A program made the position numbers and the translations under genes. From Hypericibacter sp963696655 (lineage in GTDB: Bacteria > Pseudomonadota > Alphaproteobacteria > Dongiales > Dongiaceae), in assembly GCA_963696655.1 (NCBI GenBank), contig CAVOLB010000121.1:37004-101003 (forward strand): a DNA stretch of 64,000 nt, written 5' to 3'. Each line of letters starts with the position of its first letter. The first letter of the stretch is position 1. The notes beneath the pieces were generated by a model. It had not been told where the DNA came from. It did not search any database and worked only from the letters and a program-made list of their open reading frames with translations. Shown here in pieces: positions 7,492 to 27,752 of the stretch.

Positions 7492-8533
7492 TCAGCGAGG
7501 CCGCCCATGCTGGCGGGCCCATTCATAGAGTGCAATCGCGGCGGCGTTCGACACGTTGAGTTGATCGATCGGTCCCCCCGTCGGCAAACTGAGCAAAAGG
7601 TCGCAGCCCTCCCGCGTCAGGCGGCGCATGCCCCGTCCCTTCCGACCCCAGCACCAGGGCCACCCGCTCGGCGAGCTTGGTCTTGGGCAGGCTGTCCGGC
7701 GCGTCGGCATCGAAACCGAGACACCAGAAATTGGCTTTTTTGAGGAGCTCGAGGGCGCGGGCCAGGTTGCTGACGCGGACCAGGGGCACCACATCCAGGG
7801 CCCCGCTGGCGGATTTGGCCAGGGTGCCGGTCTCGGGCGCCGCATGGCGCTCGGTCACGATCAGGCCCCGGGCACCGAAAGCCGCGGCGGAGCGCAGGAT
7901 CGCGCCGACATTATGGGGATCGCTCACCTGGTCGAGCACCACCACCAAGGCCGGGGCGTCGGGGTCCAGGTCGGCCGTCAGGTCTTCGATCGTTATATAA
8001 GGTAGGGGCTCGACCCGGGCGGCCACGCCCTGATGAACCGAGCCCGCCGGCAGCAGCCGGGCGATGGCGTCCTTATCCATCGATTCCGGGGTCGGCAGGG
8101 GACGGGGCCGGGCCGAGCGGTCGATGCCGTCGAACAATTCGCCCGCCAGCTCGCGGGTGACGAGAATGCGGTGGATGTGGCGGCGCGGATTGCCCAGGGC
8201 GGCGCGGACCGCGTGGAGCCCATAGAGCCAGAAACCGCTGGTACCGGCGCGTTCCGGCGGCGGGCGCCGGCTCTGGCCCGGTTCGGACTCGCGCTCGCGC
8301 GGGCCGGGACGGAGTGGCGCCCGATCCTCTTCGGCCATGGGCGCGGAGCCGCGCTCAGCCGCGGGTTTGCCGGGCTTGCGGCGCGAGTCGTGAGGGCCGC
8401 CGGTCCCGGCGCGGCCCGGCTTGGACGTGCCGGACGAGGTGGGGACGGGCTTGGAACGGCCGGGGGACCCCGCTTCAGGGTGACGGTTTGAAGCAGGGCG
8501 GGATTGCGGGAAACGCGGCTTGCCTTTGCGCAT
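7492..8533 (-). pseudogene. rlmB: 23S rRNA 2'-O-methyltransferase RlmB (TrmH/SPOUT family), frameshifted near the C-terminus
   Basis: RlmB methylates the ribose of G2251 (E. coli numbering) in the 23S peptidyl-transferase loop. The N-terminal 75 or so residues are a basic, Pro/Arg-rich extension. Then come the substrate-binding domain (GLHAVRAALGNPRRHIHRIL) and the SPOUT fold (LDQVSDPHNVGAILRSA, then VALVLGSEG). After VLGSEGTG the frame breaks; the expected end (MRRLTREGCDLLLSLPTGGP, then LNVSNAAAIALYE) continues in the next frame to a stop at 7492. Removing one G from the four-G run (plus-strand CCCC 7631-7634) restores a perfect family match. A sequencing error, a recent mutation or slippage are all possible. 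ATG 8533 is preferred; ATG 8557 is an alternative. Confidence 0.85.
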
Positions 8534-8639
8534 GGCCCTGATTACATTGCATTCCACAATTCGGCTACCAAGATCCGCCCTCGACCGTTGCCTCTGTGGT
8601 GTGGAACGGACGACGGGGCGCTTTTCGTGTGTTTAGAAG

Positions 8640-8667
8640 TTGACAAGCTGCTGTAAATCCACATAGT
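8640..8667 (+). promoter_or_regulatory. Sigma-70 type promoter for the tRNA-Tyr/tRNA-Gly/tuf transcript
   Basis: A perfect -35 TTGACA at 8640-8645 is followed after 16 bases by CATAGT at 8662-8667 (four of six -10 matches). The predicted start lies near 8674, about 28 bases before tRNA-Tyr. It is the only such pair in the gap after the divergent rlmB gene. Confidence 0.6.
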
Positions 8668-8701
8668 TCGCAACTCCGCGCGCGACCGAGAATGAGCGTA
8701 C

Positions 8702-8787
8702 GGAGGGGTGCCCGAGTGGCTAAAGGGGACGGGCTGTAAACCCGTTGGCGTCAGCCTACGTAGGTTCGAATCCTACCCCCTCCACCA
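8702..8787 (+). tRNA. tRNA-Tyr (anticodon GTA)
   Basis: The acceptor stem GGAGGGG (8702-8708) pairs with CCCCTCC (8777-8783), followed by A and an encoded CCA. The anticodon GTA is at 8736-8738 in loop CTGTAAA, with a long variable arm as expected for a class II tRNA. The TTCGAAT T-loop is present. It heads the tRNA-Tyr/tRNA-Gly/tuf unit, an arrangement that resembles the E. coli tyrU-glyT-thrT-tufB locus. Confidence 0.97.
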
Positions 8788-8862
8788 TCCTCTTCGGCCA
8801 CGTATGCGGTGACGCGAACGCTTTGAGGGTTCACAGCAGTCTGAAGGAATCGAGCGGTACAG

Positions 8863-8937
<75 letters not shown>

Positions 8938-9068
8938 AACCACGGGACCAAGCGTAAGGGTCGAAGCCCTACCGGCGGCTTAAGGCCGGAAGAAGCAAGA
9001 ACGGGCGTCGGTTTCGCGAAGCGGGCCGGCGCTACCACAGAGAAGACTCAAGTCAGCAGGAACCGACC

Positions 9069-10266
<1,198 letters not shown>

Positions 10267-10357
10267 CTTTAGGAGCAAGGACTGCAGCCGTAAGCGGGGA
10301 ACGGCATCCTCGACCAGAGAGCCGGGACCTCGAGTTCGGAACCGGCGCGCGGGTCTT

Positions 10358-10434
10358 AGGAGTGTAGCTCAATTGGCTAGAGCACCGGTCTCCAAAACCG
10401 GGGGTTGGGGGTTCGAGTCCCTCCACTCCTGCCA
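10358..10434 (+). tRNA. tRNA-Trp (anticodon CCA)
   Basis: The acceptor stem AGGAGTG (10358-10364) pairs with CACTCCT (10424-10430), then G and an encoded CCA. The anticodon CCA is at 10392-10394 in loop CTCCAAA between CCGGT and ACCGG. It has the usual place directly upstream of secE. Confidence 0.97.
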
Positions 10435-10485
10435 CCGCCCGGACTGAATGGGCACCGCGATCGGTTCAAGGTTCGAATGGAAGGC

Positions 10486-10683
10486 ATGGCGAAGATCAAC
10501 CCGTTAGAGTTTGCCCGGCAAGTACGCCAGGAAGTCGGCAAGGTCACCTGGCCGACCCGCAAAGAAACCGGAATCACCACGGCGATGGTGTTCGTGATGG
10601 TGGTGCTTGCCGCCGTCTTCTTCTTCCTCGTGGATCAGGTGCTGGCTCTGGTGATGCGCTACGTAATCGGGTTGGGAGGCTGA
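10486..10683 (+). CDS. secE: Preprotein translocase subunit SecE
   Basis: A 65-residue single-span SecE, the clamp subunit of the SecYEG channel. The amphipathic conserved part is residues 8-26 (EFARQVRQEVGKVTWPTRK) and the membrane segment about 33-60. The start at ATG 10486 follows GGAAGG; an ATG three codons upstream is possible. It is short compared with the three-span E. coli protein but normal for alphaproteobacteria. nusG follows after two bases. Confidence 0.97.
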   Translation: MAKINPLEFARQVRQEVGKVTWPTRKETGITTAMVFVMVVLAAVFFFLVDQVLALVMRYVIGLGG

Positions 10684-10685
10684 CG

Positions 10686-11213
10686 ATGGCGCAGCGTTGG
10701 TACGTGGTGCATGTCTATTCGGGGTTCGAGCGCAAGGTCGCGCAGTCGATCCGCGAGCAGGCCCAGCAGGCCGGAATGACCGAGATCGAGGAAGTGCTGG
10801 TGCCGACCGAAGAGGTCGTCGAAGTGCGCCGCGGCTCGAAGGTCAATGCCGAGCGCAAGTTCTTCCCCGGCTATGTGCTGGTGAAGATGGATATGACCGA
10901 CGAGAGCTGGCATCTGGTGAAGAACACACCGAAGGTGACCGGCTTCCTCGGCGGCAAGGGTCGTCCGTCGCCGATTTCCGATGCGGAGGCGGAGCGAATC
11001 CAGAACCAGGTGAAGGAAGGCATCGAGCGCCCGAAGCGTTCGGTGGTGTTCGAGGTGGGCGAGCAGGTCCGCGTTGCGGACGGCCCCTTCACCTCGTTCA
11101 ACGGGCTGGTGGAGGAAGTGGACGAAGAGCGCGGGCGCCTCAAGGTCGCCGTGTCGATCTTCGGTCGCGCCACGCCGGTCGAGCTCGAATACTCGCAGGT
11201 CGAGAAGCTCTGA
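10686..11213 (+). CDS. nusG: Transcription termination/antitermination factor NusG
   Basis: A 175-residue factor that bridges the RNA polymerase clamp to Rho or to ribosomal protein S10. The NGN domain starts with RWYVVHVYSGFERKVAQSI and includes FPGYVLVKMDM and the VKNTPKVTGFLG loop. The C-terminal KOW domain (from about residue 122) contains GEQVRVADGPFTSFNG. It is coupled to secE and precedes the L11 operon. Confidence 0.98.
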   Translation: MAQRWYVVHVYSGFERKVAQSIREQAQQAGMTEIEEVLVPTEEVVEVRRGSKVNAERKFFPGYVLVKMDMTDESWHLVKNTPKVTGFLGGKGRPSPISDAEAERIQNQVKEGIERPKRSVVFEVGEQVRVADGPFTSFNGLVEEVDEERGRLKVAVSIFGRATPVELEYSQVEKL

Positions 11214-11337
11214 GCTTCTTCGATCTCGCGGGAATGGCGCCGCGTCTCGGGCAACTGCCCGGATGCGGCTTTGGTGCGGGAGGCCTGGCCAGGGCCGATC
11301 AACCGCGCGCCTTGGGGGTCCAGACGGGACCCGACGC

Positions 11338-11362
11338 GCCCGCCGACGTGATTTCGGCGGGC
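11338..11362 (+). promoter_or_regulatory. Hairpin in the rplK leader, candidate L1 autoregulatory structure
   Basis: GCCCGCCGA at 11338-11346 pairs perfectly with TCGGCGGGC at 11354-11362 around CGTGATT. A small palindrome, CTGCATGGATGCAG, follows immediately, before the rplK ribosome-binding site. In E. coli, L1 represses the L11-L1 mRNA by binding a leader structure. Position fits that role here, but I did not match the L1-binding consensus, so this is inference. Confidence 0.35.
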
Positions 11363-11396
11363 CTGCATGGATGCAGGAGAGAACTGAGGTAGGAAC

Positions 11397-11825
11397 ATGG
11401 CAAAGAAGATCGAAGGCTATATCAAGCTGCAGATCCCGGCCGGGAAGGCGAATCCCTCGCCGCCGGTGGGTCCGGCACTGGGCCAGCGCGGCCTGAACAT
11501 CATGGAGTTCTGCAAGCAGTTCAACGCTGCGACGCAGGGTATGGAAGCGGGAATGCCGATTCCGGTGGTCATCACCGCGTTCTCGGATCGCTCCTTCACC
11601 TTCGTCACCAAGACCCCGCCCGCGAGCTACTTCCTGCTCAAGGCGGCCGGCATCGAGAAGGGCGCCCAGACCACGGGCCGCGGCTTCGTCGGCAAGGTGA
11701 CGATGGCGCAGGTTCGCAAGATCGCCGAACAGAAGATGAAGGACCTGAACGCCCATGACGTCGACGCGGCCGCCCAGATGATCAAGGGCACCGCGCGCTC
11801 GATGGGCCTCGAGGTGGTGGGGTAA
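11397..11825 (+). CDS. rplK: 50S ribosomal protein L11 (uL11)
   Basis: A 142-residue protein of full family length that forms the GTPase-associated centre with 23S rRNA. Visible marks are IKLQIPAGKANPSPPVGPAL at the N-terminus, GLNIMEFCKQFNA, and a C-terminal rRNA-binding domain ending IKGTARSMGLEV. It is first in the L11-L1 pair, and rplA follows after three bases. Confidence 0.99.
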   Translation: MAKKIEGYIKLQIPAGKANPSPPVGPALGQRGLNIMEFCKQFNAATQGMEAGMPIPVVITAFSDRSFTFVTKTPPASYFLLKAAGIEKGAQTTGRGFVGKVTMAQVRKIAEQKMKDLNAHDVDAAAQMIKGTARSMGLEVVG

Positions 11826-11828
11826 GCC

Positions 11829-12521
11829 ATGGCAACGGGAAAGAGACTGCGCAAGGCTTATGAGGGCATCGACCGCGACGCGTTCTATGCCATCAACGAC
11901 GCCGTGAAGATCATCAAGGGCAACGCGACCGCGAAGTTCGACGAAACCATCGAGATCTCGCTCAACCTCGGCATCGATCCGCGCCATGCCGACCAGAACG
12001 TGCGTGGCGTGGTGCAGCTGCCTCACGGCACCGGCAAGTCGCTGCGCGTGGCCGTGTTCGCCAAGGGCGACAAGGCCAAGATCGCCAAGGATGCGGGCGC
12101 CGACATCGTCGGGGCCGAGGATCTGGCGGAGAAGGTCAATGCCGGCCAGATCGACTTCGATCGCGTCATCGCCACGCCGGACATGATGGCGCTGGTGGGC
12201 CGTCTCGGTAAGGTGCTGGGCCCGCGCGGCCTGATGCCGAACCCGAAGCTCGGCACCGTCACCAACGACGTGGCCGAGGCCGTCAAGGCGACCAAGGGCG
12301 GCCAGGTCGAGTTCCGCGCCGAGAAGTCGGGGCTGATCCATGCCGGTATCGGCAAGGCCAGCTTCAGCGAGGCGGCGATCGCCGACAACGTGAAGGCGTT
12401 CGTGGGCGCGATCAACCGCGCCAAGCCGGCCGGCGCCAAGGGCACCTTCCTCAAGAAGGTTTCCATCAGCTCGACCATGGGCCCGGGCGTGAAGCTCGAC
12501 GTCGCCACGGTCGTCGGCTGA
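11829..12521 (+). CDS. rplA: 50S ribosomal protein L1 (uL1)
   Basis: A 230-residue component of the L1 stalk, which helps release deacylated tRNA and, in studied bacteria, represses its own operon. Conserved segments are the N-terminal GKRLRKAYEGID, the central MPNPKLGTVT and the C-terminal TFLKKVSISSTMGPGVKLD. A 426-base gap with a strong hairpin separates it from rplJ. Confidence 0.99.
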   Translation: MATGKRLRKAYEGIDRDAFYAINDAVKIIKGNATAKFDETIEISLNLGIDPRHADQNVRGVVQLPHGTGKSLRVAVFAKGDKAKIAKDAGADIVGAEDLAEKVNAGQIDFDRVIATPDMMALVGRLGKVLGPRGLMPNPKLGTVTNDVAEAVKATKGGQVEFRAEKSGLIHAGIGKASFSEAAIADNVKAFVGAINRAKPAGAKGTFLKKVSISSTMGPGVKLDVATVVG

Positions 12522-12537
12522 GTTTCTTCGGTTCGTC

Positions 12538-12561
12538 GGGCCGCCCTTTCGCGGGCGGCCC
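12538..12561 (+). terminator. Perfect GC hairpin after rplA
   Basis: GGGCCGCCC (12538-12546) and GGGCGGCCC (12553-12561) form a nine-base-pair stem around TTTCGC, 17 bases after the rplA stop. Only TTCG follows and there is no U-run, so it may be a partial terminator, attenuator or processing stem at the L11/L10 operon border. Confidence 0.5.
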
Positions 12562-12947
12562 TTCGAGCCGCATTTGAATACCGGCGGATCGGATCCCCTC
12601 GGGGAAACGAGATGCCGGGAAGGTCGGACGAGATCCTTCGGGATCGAAGCCGGCCGCACCTGTCCGAGACTGCGGGTGCCTTGAAGCGGCCTGACAGGGG
12701 TCGCCAAGGGCTTAATCCGGTGGGACTTGTCCCACGCCCTGCATAGACGGGAGAACGAGTTTCAGAGCGGCAGCAGGGGCAGTCCCGTCGGGACGCCTCC
12801 AGCCTGCCGCCTCTGGGCTTGAACTTCTGGGACAGGCCGAACCGGACGTCCGGGGACGCCAAGTCACCGGATGTCCATCGAGCAACCGGGGCTCGAGGGT
12901 CGGTCGCGAACGCGATCGAGCCCAAGCGCCCCAAGCGGAGACGATCA
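12562..12947 (+). promoter_or_regulatory. rplJ leader region, candidate L10(L12)4 autoregulatory RNA
   Basis: This 386-base gene-free stretch precedes rplJ. It holds several stem-loops: GATCC-TTCG-GGATC (12632-12645), TGGGA-CTTG-TCCCA (12721-12734), and a long imperfect hairpin 12764-12814 whose base is AGAGCGGCAG with CTGCCG...CTCT and whose tip is GTCCC-GTC-GGGAC. L10 leaders in bacteria bind the L10-L12 complex and repress rplJL translation, and length and position fit. I cannot confirm the consensus, and no clear promoter was found in it. Confidence 0.45.
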
Positions 12948-13469
12948 GTGGACCGATCCGAAAAACTGGAGCTGATCACCTCGCTGCACAATACGCTGAA
13001 GGACGCCGAACTCGTCGTGGTGACACGCCGGGCCGGCTTGACCGTGGCTGAGGTCACGGACCTGCGGCGTAAGATGCGTGCAGCCGGTGCCGGCTACCGC
13101 GTGGCCAAGAATCGGCTCGCTCGTCGCGCTCTCGAAGGCACCAAATTCACGGGCCTGTCTGATCTGCTCACCGGAACCACGGCACTCGCCTATTCCAAGG
13201 ATCCGGTGGCGGCAGCGAAGGTGGCGATCACCTACGCGAAGGACAACGAGAAGCTTTCCATCGCCGGCGGCATGCTGGGCAACCTGGTCCTCGATCCCGA
13301 AGGGATCAAGGCCCTCGCCAGCCTGCCGTCGCTCGATGAGCTTCGCGCCAAGCTCGTCGGCTTGCTGCAGACCCCGGCGACGCGTGTCGCCACGGTTCTG
13401 GCGGCACCCGCCGGCCAGCTGGCCCGTGTGTTCAATGCCTACGCGACGAAAGAGAGCAGCGCGTCGTGA
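12948..13469 (+). CDS. rplJ: 50S ribosomal protein L10 (uL10)
   Basis: A 173-residue L10 that anchors L7/L12 dimers to the stalk base. The start is GTG 12948, with GGAG seven bases upstream, giving VDRSEKLELITSLHNTLKDA, the usual alphaproteobacterial N-terminus. The rRNA-binding part contains KMRAAGAGYRVAKNRLARRA. The C-terminal helix that carries L12 ends in FNAYATKESSAS. An open frame continues upstream but lacks support. Confidence 0.97.
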   Translation: MDRSEKLELITSLHNTLKDAELVVVTRRAGLTVAEVTDLRRKMRAAGAGYRVAKNRLARRALEGTKFTGLSDLLTGTTALAYSKDPVAAAKVAITYAKDNEKLSIAGGMLGNLVLDPEGIKALASLPSLDELRAKLVGLLQTPATRVATVLAAPAGQLARVFNAYATKESSAS

Positions 13470-13523
13470 CGCGCCGCTCAGAGCCAAACCCAGAAAAACG
13501 TTCAAGCCTTAGGAGAAGTTGAA

Positions 13524-13898
13524 ATGGCTGATTTGCAGAAGTTGGTCGACGAACTGTCGAAGCTCACCGTCCTCGAGGCGGCCGAGCTCTCGAAGAAGCT
13601 CGAAGAGGCGTGGGGCGTGTCGGCTGCAGCACCGGTCGCGGTGGCTGCTGCCGGTGGCGCCGCTGCCGCTGCTCCCGTCGCGGAGCAGACCGAGTTCTCC
13701 GTCATCCTCGTGGAAGGCGGCGACAAGAAGATCAACGTGATTAAGGAAGTCCGCGCCATCACCAGCCTCGGCCTCAAGGAGGCCAAGGATCTCGTCGAGG
13801 GTGCGCCCAAGACGGTGAAGGACGGCGTGCCGAAGGCGGAAGCCGAGGCGATGAAGAAGAAGCTCGAGGAAGCCGGCGCGAAGGTTCAGCTGAAGTAG
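13524..13898 (+). CDS. rplL: 50S ribosomal protein L7/L12 (bL12)
   Basis: A 124-residue stalk protein that recruits translational GTPases. It has an N-terminal dimerisation domain (MADLQKLVDELSKLTVLEAA), an Ala/Pro/Val-rich hinge near residues 35-55, and a C-terminal domain with KINVIKEVRAITSLGLKEAK and the LVEGAPK helix. An AGGAGAAG ribosome-binding site precedes the ATG. Higher expression than rplJ is expected from four to six copies per ribosome. Confidence 0.99.
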   Translation: MADLQKLVDELSKLTVLEAAELSKKLEEAWGVSAAAPVAVAAAGGAAAAAPVAEQTEFSVILVEGGDKKINVIKEVRAITSLGLKEAKDLVEGAPKTVKDGVPKAEAEAMKKKLEEAGAKVQLK

Positions 13899-13940
13899 TC
13901 AGCTCACTCGCGACGCCGGGTTCCCGGCTGCGAACGACAA

Positions 13941-13969
13941 GGCCACCGTCCCTCAAGGGGACGGTGGCC
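13941..13969 (+). terminator. Twelve-base-pair hairpin between rplL and rpoB, candidate attenuator
   Basis: GGCCACCGTCCC (13941-13952) pairs perfectly with GGGACGGTGGCC (13958-13969) around TCAAG. There is no U-tract. It lies in the 269-base gap where E. coli has an attenuator and RNase III site that reduce rpoBC expression relative to rplL. The same role here is inferred from position. Confidence 0.5.
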
Positions 13970-14167
13970 GCGTCGCCGGCGAGCCGGGAAGGACCCGTCG
14001 GATTTGGGATCGCCGCATCCCCGAGAAATCGAAACGCGGCGTCGGGCACGGATAGGGCCCGGGCGAACGGCGAGAGCCGCCTGATTCGCGAAAACCTGCC
14101 GGTGGGAGTCCCCCGGGGGATTCCTGGGCCCGGATATCGGGCGTGACGCGCGAGGCGAGGACAAGCA

Positions 14168-18331
<4,164 letters not shown>

Positions 18332-18342
18332 AGGAGCGTTCG

Positions 18343-22509
<4,167 letters not shown>

Positions 22510-22520
22510 TCCGAGTTGCC

Positions 22521-22543
22521 GCCGGGGCGGTTTTCGTCCCGGC
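22521..22543 (+). terminator. First hairpin downstream of rpoC
   Basis: GCCGGGGCG (22521-22529) pairs with CGTCCCGGC (22535-22543), nine pairs including one G-U, around GTTTT. It lies 11 bases after the rpoC stop. It has no U-tract and may act together with the stronger hairpin 21 bases further on. Confidence 0.5.
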
Positions 22544-22564
22544 TGGCAGTGCGTGAATGACGAG

Positions 22565-22595
22565 GGGCCTGTTCTCCTATGCGGAGGGCAGGCCC
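22565..22595 (+). terminator. Second, longer hairpin downstream of rpoC
   Basis: GGGCCTGTTCTCC (22565-22577) pairs with GGAGGGCAGGCCC (22583-22595), 13 pairs including two G-U, around TATGC. TTCGG follows. It is the likely transcription end of the secE-rpoC transcription unit and an effective barrier before the str promoter. Confidence 0.6.
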
Positions 22596-23166
22596 TTCGG
22601 CCGTTCCGGGGTGCGACATGACCGCCCTGAAGGTGAGTCTTGCAGAGACTGCATGGATTCCGGCGATCCCGGCGGTTCTTGCAAGGGTACGCCGGGAGAA
22701 TCGGTGACAGGTTATTGAATTATATGCGTAATTTCTTGTCTTCTCGCATGACGGACCGGGGTCGGCGAGGGTAAGCACCCTTCGCCGCTGCTTTCCCGAG
22801 CACCCCACGCTCTTGTGGATAGATTTCGGGGCGTTGTGCCGAAACCCGCAGAATCCCTGGGTTAATTGAAGATTGACGCGGATGCGCCCGAGGCCCCGGA
22901 ACAGCCTGCAATGCAATGAATTTTCTTACTGTTTCGCGCTTGACGGGGTGGGGGGCGATTCATATTATCCGCGCGCCTTCCGGGGCTGGTGGTAGACCTG
23001 AAAACGGTCTAGACGCAGCGCCGCCGAAAAGCACGAACGACACCACATAGGTCGCCCATCGGGGCCTTGCCCCTGGCGACCATTTTTCTGGCCGCACGAG
23101 CCGAATTTTTGGCTCGGCGCGGTCGTTTGCATCGCGGTTTTGCAACCGTACGAGGACCTATAGCCG
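22596..23166. other. Gene-free region between rpoC terminators and rpsL
   Basis: About 570 bases hold no credible gene. The middle (22706-22740 and 22858-22935) is clearly AT-richer than the surroundings, as expected of an upstream promoter region. The str promoter lies at 22940-22968. The roughly 190-base leader after it contains TAGACC-TGAAAAC-GGTCTA (22993-23011) and CGAGCC-GAATTTTT-GGCTCG (23097-23116), possible regulatory or stability stems. A short dyad near 22750-22790 was also noted but is weak. Confidence 0.6.
22940..22968 (+). promoter_or_regulatory. Consensus sigma-70 promoter of the str-S10 superoperon
   Basis: TTGACG at 22940-22945 and TATTAT at 22963-22968 are separated by exactly 17 bases, each one base from consensus. 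The predicted start near 22975 gives an unusually long leader of about 190 bases before rpsL. It is one of the two best promoters in the window. Confidence 0.8.
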
Positions 23167-23538
23167 ATGCCGACGATCAATCAGTTGATCAACAGCCCGC
23201 GTCGCCCGGTGGCCGCCCGTAACAAGGTGCCAGCGCTCAATTCGAGCCCGCAGAAGCGCGGCGTTTGCACGCGCGTCTACACCACGACGCCGAAGAAGCC
23301 GAACTCCGCGCTGCGTAAGGTCGCGCGCGTGCGGCTGACCAACGGCTACGAGGTCACCAGCTACATCCCCGGCGAAGGCCACAATCTGCAGGAACATTCG
23401 GTCGTCATGATTCGCGGCGGCCGCGTGAAGGATCTGCCCGGCGTTCGCTATCACATCATCCGCGGCACGCTCGATACCCAGGGCGTGAAGGACCGCCGCC
23501 AGCGCCGTTCGAAATACGGCGCCAAGCGGCCGAAGTGA
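23167..23538 (+). CDS. rpsL: 30S ribosomal protein S12 (uS12)
   Basis: A 123-residue decoding-centre protein. The loops that contact 16S rRNA and determine streptomycin response are wild type: TTPKKPNSALRK (K43/K44) and GGRVKDLPGVRYH (K88). The C-terminus GVKDRRQRRSKYGAKRPK is standard. It is the first gene of the str operon and follows a long leader. Confidence 0.99.
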   Translation: MPTINQLINSPRRPVAARNKVPALNSSPQKRGVCTRVYTTTPKKPNSALRKVARVRLTNGYEVTSYIPGEGHNLQEHSVVMIRGGRVKDLPGVRYHIIRGTLDTQGVKDRRQRRSKYGAKRPK

Positions 23539-23557
23539 TTTAAGGAGCGTCGAACAG

Positions 23558-24028
23558 ATGTCTCGTCGTCATGCTGCCGAGAAGCGCGAAGTCCTGCCGG
23601 ATGCCAAGTTCGGCGACGTCGTCCTCACGAAGTTCATGAACTCGCTGATGTATGCGGGCAAGAAGTCGGTTGCCGAGAGCACCGTCTATGGTGCGCTCGA
23701 GCAGGTCGAGAAGAAGTCCAAGGGCGATCCGGTGAAGGTGTTCCGCGACGCGCTCGACAACGTGAAGCCGCACCTGGAAGTGCGCTCGCGTCGTGTCGGC
23801 GGCGCCACCTACCAGGTTCCGGTCGAAGTCCGTCCGGAGCGCGCTCAGGCCCTCGCGATCCGCTGGATCATCCAGAATGCGCGCGGCCGCTCCGAAAGCA
23901 CGATGACCGACCGCCTCTCCGCCGAGCTGCTCGACGCGGCCAACAACCGCGGCGCCTCGGTGAAGAAGCGCGAAGACACGCACAAGATGGCCGAAGCGAA
24001 CAAGGCCTTCTCGCACTACCGCTGGTAA
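23558..24028 (+). CDS. rpsG: 30S ribosomal protein S7 (uS7)
   Basis: A 156-residue head protein that initiates assembly of the 3' domain of 16S rRNA; in E. coli it represses the str mRNA. It shows SRRHAAEKREVLPDAKFGD, KFMNSLMYAGKKSVAE and the C-terminal REDTHKMAEANKAFSHYRW. A TAAGGAG ribosome-binding site precedes the ATG, 19 bases after rpsL. Confidence 0.99.
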   Translation: MSRRHAAEKREVLPDAKFGDVVLTKFMNSLMYAGKKSVAESTVYGALEQVEKKSKGDPVKVFRDALDNVKPHLEVRSRRVGGATYQVPVEVRPERAQALAIRWIIQNARGRSESTMTDRLSAELLDAANNRGASVKKREDTHKMAEANKAFSHYRW

Positions 24029-24067
24029 TCCAGGCGATAGCGAAAGAGTTCGAGGACAACTGAGATC

Positions 24068-26143
<2,076 letters not shown>

Positions 26144-26192
26144 ACTCGGAAGCAATCGACAGAGCAGCTCGCACCAAGAAGACGGAGTAAGG

Positions 26193-27390
<1,198 letters not shown>

Positions 27391-27412
27391 GCTTCGGCCG
27401 AGGGATCAAGAC

Positions 27413-27727
27413 ATGGAAAACCAGAATATCCGGATCCGCCTGAAGGCGTTCGATCACCGCGTGCTCGATCAGTCGACCGGCGAGATCGTCAACACGGCCA
27501 AGCGCACCGGCGCCCAGGTGCGTGGCCCGATCCCGCTGCCGACCCGCATCGAACGCGTGACGGTGCTGCGTTCGCCGCACGTGGACAAGAAGAGCCGTGA
27601 GCAGTTCGAGATTCGGACGCACAAGCGGCTGCTCGATATCGTCGATCCGACCCCCCAGACGGTGGACGCGCTCATGAAGCTCGAGCTCGCCGCCGGTGTG
27701 GACGTCGAGATCAAGTTGAAGAACTAG
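27413..27727 (+). CDS. rpsJ: 30S ribosomal protein S10 (uS10, NusE)
   Basis: A 104-residue head protein that also joins NusB in antitermination complexes and binds the NusG KOW domain. The core IRIRLKAFDHRVLDQST, GPIPLPTRIERVTVLRSPH and HKRLLDIVDP are conserved. No promoter separates it from tuf, so the str and S10 operons appear fused. The family is usually 102-104 residues. Confidence 0.99.
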   Translation: MENQNIRIRLKAFDHRVLDQSTGEIVNTAKRTGAQVRGPIPLPTRIERVTVLRSPHVDKKSREQFEIRTHKRLLDIVDPTPQTVDALMKLELAAGVDVEIKLKN

Positions 27728-27752
27728 TCTAGGCATGTCCGGGAGTGGAACC

